Assembly (NCBI RefSeq): GCF_014839805.1
Contig: NC_051141.1
Coordinates: forward strand, 11,974,777-12,038,776
DNA length: 64,000 bases
From: Manduca sexta
Lineage: Eukaryota > Arthropoda > Insecta > Lepidoptera > Sphingidae
Direction: 5' to 3'
The position numbers and the translations under genes were made by a program. Within the stretch, counting starts at the first letter, position 1; the number at the start of each line of letters is the position of its first letter. Positions 25,401 to 40,300 of the stretch are shown in pieces. The notes under the pieces were generated by a model, which saw only the letters and a program-made list of their open reading frames with translations, was not told the DNA's origin and did not search any database.

Positions 25401-28400
25401 ATTAATATGTTTAGTTAACAATTTAAGTTTCTTATAACCCTGCCACTAATTTACTATTGCACCATAAGCATCATGTCGACCAGTAAGCCATTTCATTTCT
25501 TGCCGTTCGCCAGGATGATGCCGTAGTGCTGTGCTTCAGCAGAACCATGAAATCTATCAAAGTGTACCACGACAACTATCCAGATATAAAATATATCTAT
25601 TATCGACAATTAAAGACGAATTCAGAAGAATTTATATTGCTCAAAAAATTATACTGACGTAAAGAACTTTCTACTCGAATTTTATCTTTGTTTTTACCGA
25701 AAATTTTATAATTTTTCGAATATTATCAATATTTAAGGTAAACCTTAAATTAAGCAGCTATAAACTATTTTGTATCTAGAACACGAATGCTATATTGGAT
25801 CAAGCCAAATACCGAAATCTGTGATACGTCTTACCGAAGAGCCGAATATTTAGTTATGTTTAATGTATTTTTAAAGCGTGAACAAATGGGCATAACCGCT
25901 GTATAAACTCGGATGATATTTGGCCATTGGCACGCAGACCATGTCCTAGATTGACAGTTACTATTTATTCCGAAATATTTACTATAATAACCTTGTAAGC
26001 ATGTTTCTCCATGCGAGTTATATGGTGTACGAAGAGGAATCATGATATATTAATATTTAGGTGAATGGCATGACATTTGGGACAGATACATGAAGTTAAC
26101 AGTTAAACGTGTATAATAAAACTTCTTAACATATAACATACATAGCTATAAGTTTGTAGGTACATATAGTTATATAGATATTTTGTTGGTAATATCAGCG
26201 AATAATCGTCTAGACATTTGTGTGTTCGCGAGACGGTTATGAACCTGTGAGTGCGCGGTGAGGTTGAGTCCGTGGCTTGTGGAGGGCAGAGGCACCGACA
26301 CGAGCAGCGACGCCGGCGGTTCGCGGTCGCCCTTCCCGCCCTATACAACCCGCGCGATTAGTAACGCTCCAAACTGGATAATACTCAAACACCATCTTCA
26401 ATAGACACTACTACTACTAACTACTCAGCAATAGACACCACTCACGGCCGATTCCGATTAACCATCGCAACCACTAACTGCCGGTTATTGGTAAGAATAA
26501 AGAACAACGCATCTGTGGGCATGTCCCATAAACTTTAATTTGATTGGATCGGTATGGATCCGAGTGTAGAAGAACATTCTATCTCCTAAATATTGTTAAT
26601 AGGAATTGGCCCTAAATGGCACTATACCTAGCTCAAAAATAGTGTATTCATACACAGTTTAACGACAAACATACATATCTGTCTAGTACTGGATTTAAAT
26701 ATTTTGTATATTGTTGCATCTATTGAAGATGGTCTAAGATGATACCGCATGCGATAGGATTAAGATAACATAAGCGCGATTAGGGTGTCCACTATTATTA
26801 ACTGAATTATGTTTACAGTCAGCACAAAGGGATGGTACGCAGACAAACCGACCGTTAATAATAATTATAATTAAACCTATCGTTCGTCCTCTTTGGCATA
26901 CCTAAGGCAGAAACCAGCATAAAAAGTAACACCACATTTTCTAAGCAGTTTTAATGTAATGCATAATTTATTAAATAATTTGTTTTACTATTACTCAGCG
27001 GTGGAGTGCTGAGCCGTTTGATCAGATTTGAATTATTAATTAATATAAAACTCATGTTATCACTGACTTGGGTAATAATTGTTCCACAGATCTCACTAAG
27101 TCAACTTTTTTTTCAATCTTCTTTTTAACTCAGTAAAACTTTTGTAATAGTCATTTAAGTCTTATTGTATCCAAGTTTTAAAACGCCTTATCAACACCCT
27201 CCATGGTACTGTCGTCATTGACTATACCCTAATATTTTGAGCAACGGAGAATGGGCCCTATTTCGCTGTAAGCCTAACATTTTATTCAGTAGCGTAGCTT
27301 GCCATAGAGTGGCCCTATATCTATATTTGTCGGGGGCTCTTCAGGGCGGTGTGGACTTTAGGGCGCCTGCTTAGTTTAATGTAGGTATGGACCAAGAGGG
27401 TCCCCGTATCACTGATACCGTTAATACAGTGGTAGCTACGCCTCTGATTTTATTGCAATTATCTAGAATCGCTCGAGCTTAATTATAATTATTCTATTTT
27501 AATGACAAAATATAAAATTATTATTTTATTTTCAAGGGAGTAGTATTATATAATATATGGTCTAATATATTTGCTTCGGTGCATTTTAAATGCAATATTA
27601 ACATTATAACTATGGCATTATTTGAAAGCGTCTCAAGCGATGCATTGCTAGGAACGCAAACTGGAACTGTACACCAAGCGAAGCGGGCACATACAATGGT
27701 TATTCCAATTAATGCGTTTGTTTATAATGCCTACGTACCTATATTTTGTGACGATTTCTGAATATAAATTTCCATGTGGTGGCACTAGACTAGGCGTATT
27801 TGTTTGTAATATTTGCAGAGCAATATGGACTTCCGTGTTCTCCACGTACGAAGTTGATGTAATAGTACAAATATTTGCCAAATACGCCAAGAGTTGTATA
27901 TGCATTATATTTGTAAAGATTTAATTACACGTTATGTAGGACACTAATGTTGGTAAAACATAAAACAGTAATGAACCGACCTGAGGCTGTGACGGCGACC
28001 GGATAGCGGAGATCGGGTTCAGGCCGCTTGGACCTGGCATGGGACTTGGCAGGTGTCTGTGAATACCATTGCATACATTAGTGTGATTACTTTACAGGCG
28101 AAACAAATAGTAACGATGACAAAATATGTACATCTTACAAAAATTACTAAACAAAAAGCATCGCGTAATCGGCCTTTTTTATTTTATTGTTTTGAGACGA
28201 GCTTGGCTTACGCCTGATGGTAAGCGATACGACCGCCCATAAACAGAAGAAACACCGGAATACAACAGTGACTAAACACTGCTGCTTGGCGGTAGAATTA
28301 GACATTGCGGTGGTACCTACCCAGGCGAACTCTCATATATGAGACACCTACCACCAGTGGCCTTAGTATGGACGTTTATCTATGCGCTACATGTACATAA

Positions 28401-31400
28401 GCTTTCGCATTCACGTGTCTTTTAGCTTAGTTCATAAGTAAGTTCCAGTTTTGTTCAAGATGCGGGTATTGTGACATATTTGTTTGAATACTTTATTAAG
28501 TATGTATTAATGAAATGACGTCAGGTACCTAGGGCTTGGCTGGGAGGCGGGGCTGTGCGCCGGCGGCGGCGGCGGCGGGGGCGGGGCGGGGCTGATGCTT
28601 GAGAAGTGCTGCGAGTGAGGATCTGTGCCTTCTGTCTTCGCCTTTTGACAACAAATATTACTTTATAACAAGTAGCAAATAAACATAAATTGTAATCATT
28701 TGAGAAATTTATTTACAATACTAACAATTTAGTTTAATAGCTGACTTCTATTAATTATACTTAATAACCCTATTATTATGTCCTAACATTATTTCAATTG
28801 CCTGTTTTAAATTTAAATACTTTATTTGAAATAAAGACTTATATAAAATATTTTAAAAACAAACAAAGAAGAAAGCTTACCTTCTTGATGACTTTCTCTG
28901 CTCCCTCAAGCTGTGCCTCGGAGGGCGCGAGAGGTGTTTCCCAAGTATTGCCGCTCTGAGAATTGGAACCTGACGGCTGAATAAGGATTTATTTTTTTTA
29001 GTTATCAATATGTTTTTATTATAATTGTTTGTATCCTATTTTATACAAGATAAAAATATTATTGTATCGTATGTATATGTATGCTTTGGCCATATGAACG
29101 GTTTAGCGGTCAAATATGTCATTTTATAATTAATTTATTCAAATTAAAATATTCGTTAAAAATAATTACGTTAAGAATTATTACTTTCGTTGAAAGTACA
29201 TAATTTTTTAAAATCAATATATAAATATTTATTACTTGAAACTAATCTGTCAAACTTCATGCAATTTAGTGTATTTTAACCGGTAAACAACTTGGGCAGA
29301 CTACCGCGTGCTGGGCGACGTCTTTGGTGACTGCAGCTACACAAATATAAAAAAAAAATCCCCAATTATAAGAATCCTATCGATGAAACTTTCGATAAGT
29401 TTTTACTATTACTTTTAACCGGTTCCCTAATGCTCGTGACAATAAATAATTTGTTACAGTACCCCGGTGGGCGGTGTGGTGGCTGCGTAGTCGATCGGTT
29501 GGTTGTTGTTGGCGGCGGCTATAGCCTTCCTCTTCTTGGTGTGCTTGGTATCCACCGATTCCGTATTGGTGATTACTGACTCCTGGTACGAAGTCTTGGG
29601 CGCAGACGTCTGCACCACTGAACTGTTCGATGCAGAGCTACAGGGAATGAATTTATTGTTTACACGGGAGAGGAAACATGAATGAAAGCAATCGAGATGT
29701 TTTTGTATGTGTTGTGCTCCAAGTATATAGAAAAACGGAACGACCTACTCGACATTCTATTTCGGTCATACAATTTTCTAAAAACGTAACTACAATTACC
29801 TACTAAATTAATAACCATTTGTAATATAATAAAATGCAATACAATTACATTCAACATCCAGCCGGACACTAACTTATTTAAGATTTATTATAAGTATAGA
29901 TTACTATCAGGAACGTTTATTTTTGTACACTTAATATACAATGGCCATTAATGCTATTTCGTATTAATTTCATTAGCACGCTAATTTTTGCGTCTCCGTA
30001 TGCTAAACAATCATGAAAAAGCTAATTGTTAATATGACAAATGTACGATCGAAGGGAGATATTCTTTTTTAATTTCTAACTTCTTACTGTGGGATTTTCA
30101 TGGAAACGTCAATGTTGGCATATATTATGTAAACTACTGCCCTGTTTTTGTCGGTGGGAAATAAAGGACAGTTAATTGGACAAGACTTAATAATTGACTT
30201 AATAAACCAGTCCTTCTATGTTGTGGTACGGACAACCGCGTTGAAGAAACATTATGATGGACACATTTGTCCCAATGCTAAGAAGCGTGCGAAAGCTTAT
30301 TTCACACTTAACGTAATTACACTATATTTATGTTGTGAAATGCTGAGTGAGATTTAGCATGATAAATGATTAATGCTCTAGACTATAATCGGAATTTAGA
30401 GACCGTCATTCAAGATTGTTTGATGTTGACAAAGATCTGGTGATACCTAGTAGCTATAGCGGCGGCAGAGGCAGTGGCTGCGGCGGAGGCGACTGAGCTT
30501 ATCACTCCCACCGACTCCGGCGCTTTGATAGAGCTCGGCGAGGCGGCCGGCGGCGTCGCCTTGGAACCGCTGGACGGCGTCGAACCACCTGCTGCTGCAG
30601 CAAATATGTTTACTATGTTAACTAGTACACTTGGTATTAGACTTATAAAGATTGGGAACAAATTAAGAGAAATTAAAACAAATAAAATAGTGATTAAATT
30701 AATACATGAGAATAATTTTGAAACTAACGTTTTGCGGCTTGTGCTTGTGGTGTGTCGGAGTTGTGCTGCGGCGAGGGTGCCGGGGTGCTGGCCTTGCTCC
30801 CGGAGCCTCCGCCGTCTCCTGCAGACGAGCCGCGGCGCGACGGAGAGGGTTTCTTCTTATCTGATGAGTGATGCAATTTGCCGCCTGTACAAGGTCGGTT
30901 AACGTTGTAAAGCTAAGCGCACATTAACCAACAGCCTTACTACGGATTTCGATACAAGTAACTAACATTTCATTCCATTTAAAAAATAATGAATTAATGA
31001 CAGCTAGTAATGATACTAACACTGAGCAAAATATAAAGTTAATCATGCAACACACTACATAATAATCCCACTATCATCTACGAAACGACTCATATAGAAA
31101 CATTGGCGCGTACACCTCAATGCACATCTTAAGTTATATCTTAGTCCTTTTTGAGTTGTTACGTTTTCACGTAAGTCCTTGTCAAGTTACATAATTTTGT
31201 AACAAAGGACGCAGTAATAGCGATTTAGAGATTTACAGAGTAGTTACTCAGAGTAGACAGCTGCTTTTGCAATTATTGTACGTATGTAAACTAACGCATC
31301 AATAATATTAATAATGACTGAATTTTGTTGACTGAGAATATAATAAAATAAAAAACATTCACATATTCAGTTTGCTGAAAAAAAAAGAAGTATTTGTTTG

Positions 31401-34400
31401 GTTTCTTAGAATTAAAGCGACAGTAAGCTCACAAAACAAAATGATGTGATGATATTTCAAGTACACATATAATTAATACATCCAGCAATCACACACATAG
31501 TCCTGACTCTGTCGTGGGTTTCGAGAGGGGGCTTTCGGCCTCAACACACCCAGACCGAAGCCAATATTTGCGGACGGATCTCGAGGCCTCGGCCATCGGC
31601 CTGCGGTGTCGTTTTCGTAGCCGGCTTTTCGCGCGTTGCGCTACGGAGCACGGACACAATATACACTTAGTTACCCAAAAACAATATACGATACGCATTA
31701 AATTGTACTCAACACACAAGTAACGATATTCCTCTATCAATTTCATAACTTATATAGTTCGTAATTATTATAATCTCCCATTCCATTCGGAAAAATAAAA
31801 CACAAAACACAAAAGACACCACAAAATGCTACATTTAATTACTACGGTTTTTATATCTTTAATGTATTATTTGAATATAAAAAATGTATATTGCCAACAC
31901 CATTACCCTTATGTCTGAGTGTGAGCCCGACTCGTAATCATTTCTATATTTGGTCTGTGCGTCGTCTTTTCCTTTTCCTCGTCTTGTTAGTCGCTATTAT
32001 TTTATGTTTGCATTTTTTTATAATGAAATAAATTCCCTAACTTCCAAAGTTTTATATTCCAAAGTAATATTATGTGACATGAAGAAGAGATAGTTTTTCA
32101 ACTTAAATGACTAAATTGAAAGACTATTTTTACTAATTGCCGAAAACAAGCTATATGATTCTAGTATGATCGCAACAGTAACTAAAATCAAACAACATAC
32201 ACTAAATACATGCGACAACAAATACTAACAAACTTTGCGACACAAACTTTTATCGCCGCTTTTGTGTTTTCGGCTGACCGGCGACCGCTCTGGCGCCTCT
32301 TGATTTGTCTCTGCGCCGGCCACGTGAAAAAATACCGTTAACACCTCATGGGATATGGCATCAGGTCTAATTCACAAACTACCATCTGCGGTTTCAGTAT
32401 GTTTACAACTATAGCATGAATACAACGGTTAGCAAATACAACCATTATTATTGAATAGAAATCAAGCTTAGACAATATTTCAATAATGTTATATTATTAG
32501 GAACAAAGAACAATTTATTTACTGGGGGGCCGTATTAATTAACCAATTCCACTTTCGAGTAGGATCTTCGTCAATCATTAAAAGTTGTTCGACGTCTAAG
32601 TAAACATTTAATAAGAGTCGATGCTGTTTAATAAAACACACACAGCTCATAAATAATGTTACATTTCGACATACTGCTACTGAAAACGATATCATTTGTG
32701 ATGTTTATTACATAGCGACGATCTTGAAAATGCTGCGCTTGACGGTTTCTAAGTTGACATCATACTTCAAAGTGATACTGAGTTGCGGTTATTTAATACG
32801 GCCCCAGGAGTGGTTATAACATTTACAAGCGATGTTGACTCACCCATGGGCTGCGCAGAACTGGCAGGGGTCTTGGACGCGTTTGGGGTATTTTTTCCTG
32901 AAGCCGCACTACTGCTGTGCGTCGACTTTCGTCCGGGCTACAAAAGAAACGCTGTGAACTTTTTACACGGAAAATATAATCGGAATCTGCGCGGCACACA
33001 GTATTTCCTGGTACCCATTTTACCCAATTCAAGTTATACAACATCCTTCAATTCTCTAGACAATCGTATTTTACTTAAACATATTGCCATCGGGGCCATC
33101 ATTGCATATCAGCGCTGCAGTATCAGTCAGGCCGGTAATAATTGTGACTGGGTTTTTCCATCCTAAAAATTACTCAGTCGCAGCTCGGACTCAGGAAGTT
33201 GGCGGTGTGATACCCCCGTGCCTCGGATAGCACGTAAAGCCGTTGGCTCTGCGCCTGATCTCTCTCCAGTCATGTCGGATTGCCGTCTCACCGAACTATG
33301 TGAGTAAAGGAACGGAGAGTGCACCTGTGTATTGCGCACACACTTGTGCACTATGATATCTCCTGCGTAACTGGTTGATCTCCGTTGAGATTGCCCGCCG
33401 TGGCCGAAATTCGGCTAGGAGGGATTCATTCATTGCAGCAAGGAGCTGAATGATGGTTTCCATTGTTAACACAATGGGTATGGTTGCGTTATATTTTTTT
33501 ACATATTTTGTTTTGTCCCTTCTTTATTGTACGTGTTATACTGATATTGTCCCAATAATACATCTTTCTTTCTTTCCACTGATTATAATTTAAACTTAGC
33601 GATTCTTTCTTTCGGACGCGGTCATAAAGCTATTTGTTATTCCGTAAATGAGCGCTAACGCGAGCGGACGCGCATACAGAAGACAGTATAATATAATTAA
33701 TTCTAAAATATTTGCCAAATGAAAAAAAACTTCCAGATGTATTAACACTTGCAGCGATATTTTAATAAGGCAGCGTTCTGGTATTGTTTGTACAATCGAC
33801 AAAGTTCCTGCTCGACCAGCCTAAGGGTCAATATAACTTGGCAAACACTTTTTACTACGTTTGGGAGGTGGGGCTTGAGATCAATTCCATAGATCGATAT
33901 CAGTCGTAGGCCCGCTGGCTACCTGCAACGGCGTTACGTAACACCACCGAACCGGTGCTGAGTGTATAATAGAAAACGAAATTAAAATGGATGCGCGCAC
34001 GTCTATGCTATGTTCGTAAGGAACGTGTGTCTCAACGTGCGTTCCCTGCGAGTGTTACACGAGTTAGACTCTGACTACAGACCTGTGATCCTAGATCTAG
34101 CCCCCCATAACGGTCCCTCAGACACAGGTCCTAACGATCGGGTGAAAATGTCGACGAATTGGCGGCTCTTGAGCACCAAACTCGCCGACACTTCATCTAA
34201 TGATCTCTCTACCATTCCGCCCAACATCGTGACTCGCGAGGAAATGACCGGCGCGATTCGCTCCTTCACCAACCATCTCCACCACGTCTTGAGCGAAAGC
34301 TCCGAGAGGGTGCCCGAGACCGGCAACGGTCAAGGGCATCTTCCCGATGACGTGAGATGGCTGCTGAGAAGCCGAAACGCAGCACTAAAAGCCTGCGTGT

Positions 34401-37284
34401 CTGATCCCTCCCCGGATCGACGGCGTCTTGCGCGCTACCTCCAACGTGAGGCCAGACGTCGCATACAAGAGGCCGTCGATTCGAGGTGGGAACAGCACTT
34501 GTCGGAAATCAAACCGATCCACACGGCTTTTTGGAAGCTGGTCCGCTCTTTCAAGAGAAAGGATGTGGCCTCTTTTCCTCCGCTCAATCGTCCGAATCAA
34601 CGCCCCGCGTTCGACGACGACGAGAAAGCGAAATTATTAGCCTCCACCCTGCAGTCTCAATGCTCGCTCGCATCTACCCCCGCAGACCACGATCATCTTG
34701 TTGCAGTAGACACATTCGTCGAAAGTAGGAACGTGATCCCTCCGCCGCCTATTCCGCGACCGTTCCAAACAATCGACCCGGACGTCGACGCGCCTCCCGA
34801 CCCCCTCGCGCCGGTGACGATCGAAGAAGTCGTCGCTCTAATCAAGGCACTAAATAGGCGAAAAGCCCCCGGGACTGACGGTATCCCCACTAGGTTACTG
34901 AAAATGCTACCGGGGCATCTGGTCAAGATTCTTGCTGACATCCTCAATGCAGCATTCCAGAACTGCTACTTTCCTGAGACCTGGAAAGAAGCAGTCGTGA
35001 TAGGTATTCACAAGCCGGGTAAACCCGCGTCAGAACCGGCCTCTTACAGGCCCATTAGCCTATTCAGCACGATAGGGAAACTTTATGAGCGGATCGTCCT
35101 CGACCGTCTCAAAATAGTAGCTCACTCCCACAATCTGCTCCCTCCGGAGCAGTTTGGTTTTCGAAATAGGCACAGTTGCGTGCATCAGATACTCCGCATC
35201 ACGGAGCATGTCTATTCCAAATTTAAGCTAGGATTTTATACCGGTGCTCTCTTCTTCTATGTTGAGAAAGCATTCGACAAAGTGTGGCACAACGACTTGT
35301 TGTTCAAGCTGTACACTCTGAACATCATACGAGAATTTTTGTCGAATCGCGGTTTCAAATATCGCGTCGAGGACACCCTTTCCACTCGTCATACTATCTC
35401 GGCCGGAGTCCCGCAAGGCTCCGCGCTATCTTCTTTTCTCTTCTCGCTATATACTAGCGACATTCCTAAATACAAAGACGCCCATCTGGCGCTCTTCGCG
35501 GACGACACGGCGATCTACGCTTCACGTAGAGAACCGGATCATGTGGTGCGCATTTTGCAGGCCGCCGCCGACCAGCTCGGCGAGTGGTTTCGCAAATGGC
35601 GCATCACTGTCAACCCCTCCAAAAGCCAAGCTATCCTATTCTATAGGAAGTTTCAGAAAGAAGCGCCTAACGCCTCAGTTAGATTGTCTGGCCAGATCAT
35701 CCCTTGGACCAATAAGGTCAAATATCTAGGTGTGTACCTTGATCAGAGGTTGACCTTCGTCCCACACGTAAATGCGGTACGCGCGCGAGCCGCATTCGCG
35801 ATGGGCCAGCTTCACTGGCTCTTAAACAAAAATAGTAAGATGTCTATCCGCAACAAGATTAGGATCTTTACTACGTGCGTTAGACCGATCATGACGTACG
35901 CGTCCCCCGCGTTCGCGCATGTACCGCCTGCTCGACTTCAGCGTCTGCAGGTGTTACAAAACAAATTCCTCAGACGTGCACTCGATGCCCCGTGGTACGT
36001 TCGCAATCGCAACCTCCACATGGACACCGATATGCCGACCATCAGGCACTATATGCACATGGCCAGCAGACGCTATTTCGATAAGGCGGTCAATCACCCG
36101 AATCCGCTAATCCGACTCAATTCGAAATACACTCCATTCGACCGCGCGAAATGGAGAAGACCGCGTTCAGTTCTATCAGACCCAGAGGACGATATAACTC
36201 TGGCAATCCGTAGAAAGCACGAGCTGCTCAAAAAGCTCAAACACTCCACACGACCGCTGCTCCATCCTCGCCGTCGAGGACCTCGCCGCGTCCCCCGTCC
36301 TCCCGACCCTTCTGATAATTCCGGCCCGGGCGCCGATGTAATCATGTTAGACAGTTAGGTCGCTTGCGCACCTTTCGCGTTTCCATAATCGCTGATGTCC
36401 CCAAAACATCCTCTCTCAGTGGCCGTCCTGAGCCGAGGCCGTGACCCTTTAGAGGGTCGCCCTCAGCATGGTCACTTAAGGGCTCGCAGTGCCTAAAGCA
36501 CTCACCCGCAAGATCGGTGTGTTTGTATAAGCCGGCCCTGCCAGGCTAACAAACGTGTCAGGTACAAAAAAAAAAAAAATCTATGCTATGAAGATAATTC
36601 CTATACTTGTAAGATGCATATTGTCGGCGTAAAGAAGGTAATAACAAAAGTTTTATAGTTTGGAGACAATCGCGATTTACAGTGTTTTTGTTGTTGAATT
36701 TTTTGGCATTATCTATTAATAAATGAGAAACGACATAACGTTAATTATTTTATATTATATTATGTGTCTGATTACATTCTTATTATGTTTTAACAAACCA
36801 AACTTTGTTGTATTCAAAAAATATTAATTTTAAACCAATTTCTGTCATATTTCTCACAACTATATTTTGTAAATAAATTATGATTAGCTACTTTTTTAAG
36901 CCGTTTTTTTTAGTTTTCGGTCTCTTTAAACCCATAGTCATATATAATTAATTTGTGGCAGTAATGAGGCTCCGCTCTGGGCATATTCCGACAAATATGT
37001 TTAAGCATCTTATGCAGGCGTCAAACTCCCCAAACTGCTCTGACTGTGGAGTAAGAGATGACTTAATTCATGTTTTGTCGGAGTGTGTGCGGAGTGGGCC
37101 TCATACTTTGAGCTTTAATGTGGGCAGCATAAATAGCTTTTTTACCATTCCAGTATCGGAAGAGGCTAAGGGTTTATTAAAAAAATATTTTGATTTTATA
37201 AAAAAATAGTAGGCATGGATAAAAGTGGACGTACGGAGCGACATAGTCGTGAAATAACGACCAAGCTCCTTAAATAAAGATTAA

Positions 37285-37321
<37 letters not shown>

Positions 37322-40300
37322 TTTATTAAATAAATTGAAAGGCTGCATATTATGATTGAATTTTGAATCGTAAAAATTAAACAGTTCAGTTTATTCATTT
37401 AATTCATATTATAATCATAAATCATAGTTAATAGATTTCATTATTTGAATTGTTATTTTTTTTAATTTCAATAACTTAGATGATAACATTTTATTCCAGT
37501 CTCTGTATTTACTAATATGTATTAACTTTAATTAAAATAATTGACCTAAAATTATTAGCTTCTTGGTAGATATTGTTTTTTTTTATTTCCTCTTAATGAT
37601 CTTTTTTTTATCTTAAATATGACTAGTTTTTGAGTTTTCATCCTAATTTGAACTAGTTAACATTTTTGAATAGTTAATTGAACTATTTATCGGTATGCAA
37701 CGATTATTAATTATTGAATTTGAGGCGAGTTTAAAGATTTTATGTGTAGACGGTAATTTGCTTTTATTAGAGTAATATTGAAAGGCCAACATTTGTATTG
37801 CTGCAGATGTTGTTTCAAAAGAACAAATATTTCACATAAAAATGGTTTGTTAAAGAGCGCATTTTTTATGAATGTTTGTATTAACACCGGTCTGACGTGG
37901 ACGCATTTATCGTTAAACTGAGTCTATTGTTATGCTAGTGCATTTAGAGGCATTTAAAGATTATAAGTGTAGGCGTTGATTTGAATTCTTATTAAAGTAA
38001 TATTTACAAGGCTCTAACATTTTATTGCTGCACATGTCCAGTTTGTAAACTTTAGTTACTTTCTTTAGCCAATTATTTAGTGTTCGCTCAGTTAAAACCC
38101 TAACCCCCTTATTCATAAACGTTTTTTATCTAAGGACGGAGTAAAGCTGTGATAACAAGCCTGTTTCTCAGTGCCCAACGGATCTGAGAAATAGACATAG
38201 GGCCGTTGTGATTGGTTATTATTGTTGTATTTCAATATTAGCCAATCACAACGGCCCTACGTCTACGCACTGCGAAGACTGCCATGCCGTCAGAACTAAG
38301 AAACAGACTTGTTATCACAGCCTTACTCGGTCGTTCGATAAAAAACGTTTATGAATAAGGGGGTAAGTCTATAATCAGTTTACAGTTATTGATATCTTTT
38401 ATCGATTTAATAGCTGCATATTATGATTGAATATTGAATTGTAAAAATTACTTAAACAGTTCAGTTTATTTAATTCGTTCAATCATTCACATAATCATAA
38501 ATCATTGTAATTCGTTTCATTATTAGAAATTGATATTTTTTCTCCAAATTCTTTATGCTTTTTTGAACATTTTATTTACTTTTTAAAGGACATGTCCGCT
38601 TTTTGTATGGGCGCTGGTTTTATTTTTTCCAAATAATTCCAATCAACCTCAAACTTATTGAATAATAATAAAATTCGAAATTGTTAAAATCGAATTTAGT
38701 AGATAATATATTTGCAATAGCAACAAATAATGAAATACACATGTAAAATGAAATTTCGTAAAAAGTCCATGTAAATAAAACACATTTTTTGTTACTTCAG
38801 TGATATGATTTATTTTTATTCATTACAAGTTTGACACGCTCAGCAGGCAGGCTGAGTAGAGTGTGCGCACTGGATCGGTCAGCGATGGAGCTCTCATCCG
38901 CATCCTAGTGTATCCATCGAGAGACAGTGGTTCTCTGTAATACAATTAAATTATATATTAATTACTAAAATCTATTATTATAATAATATTTATATATTAT
39001 AATAAAAAAAATATTTAATCGTAATGACTACAGTGCCAAAACAATAACATTTATACGGGAGTAGAACGCCTGTGCGGCCGACGCAAAATACGTGGGTTAA
39101 GTACGAAATAATCCATATTAAGTAAAAAAAAAATAAGCTCCATTTTCCAAAATTGGACATATTTTATTGAGATAAAATCCCAAATTGTATTAAATCGGAT
39201 TGTAATTCTATTTTAATTCAGTGCTACATATTTTGTAGTTGTAAAAGAAACAATAATAACAGAAACCTCTGGGTAGAACTTAAACGTCTATAAACGGATC
39301 TTACAAACGCGCCGACATAGTCGGTTACTCTAGTAAGAAATCATAATACCATTACTTAAAATCTTTAAACTTGTCTAAATTCAATAAACAATGGACGCCG
39401 CTTTCCGATAAAGGTGTCGACGCGGAACCAGGGTTAATAAAAACATAAAAAATATTTGTGCTCTAACAAAGACCATTTTTATATGAAATATTTACATTTT
39501 TTAAACTGCACATGTGCAGCAATAAAAATGTTGGCCTTGCAATATTACTGTAATAAAAACAAATTACCGCCTATTATATACCCCGCCTATACATAAATTA
39601 TTTAAACTCTATATTTTTGGTATCAAATAAAAATTATTAATAATGGAGATAGAATTTTGGGTGTCTTGAGTTAGAAATTGGAAATTTCCTCCTTATTTCT
39701 TAAATATTAATATTTTCTAAATTATCGAAGAACCTCTTTATCCTCTTAATAACAATTGTATTTTTTAGTCCTAATGAACCCGAAAGATTATTTTTCTAGA
39801 CGTCATGTTATCCAAATCGAATGAGCTATCACTTATATGTTTTGGATCTCTATAATACATAAATTGACATCTTTTTGAGCTTATTGACTGGACTAAAAGA
39901 CTTACCGGCCTGTCTTAATATCTTCCCAACATTAAACTAGAGTTTACTATTAAAACTCGACGGTAAAAGTTACGCTAAATGCTACTGCTGTTTCAATATC
40001 GAAAACTCTGAATTCTTAACTGAGATCAAGAAAAGATAGGTAACATCTATAACTATAGTGAGTATACCCGCCGAAGTAGTTTATTTTTGCACTGAGTACT
40101 TTTTAGTTTTTCAAATATATTCTTTTCAATATTTTTACATTCGATTATACGTAAAGCAACTTAAATAACATACTACATAGATTACTATAAGTATGATTAA
40201 TAGCACTATGTTAATTTTTTGGCAAAAAAGAAACACACCAATGACAGTAATCATATTTGCCCTTACAATAGATAGGATAACTTAAGGATTGATATGAAAT

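Noticed and set aside
34075..36345. Shorter frames overlapping the LINE on both strands
   Set aside because: Shadows of the reverse transcriptase frame.
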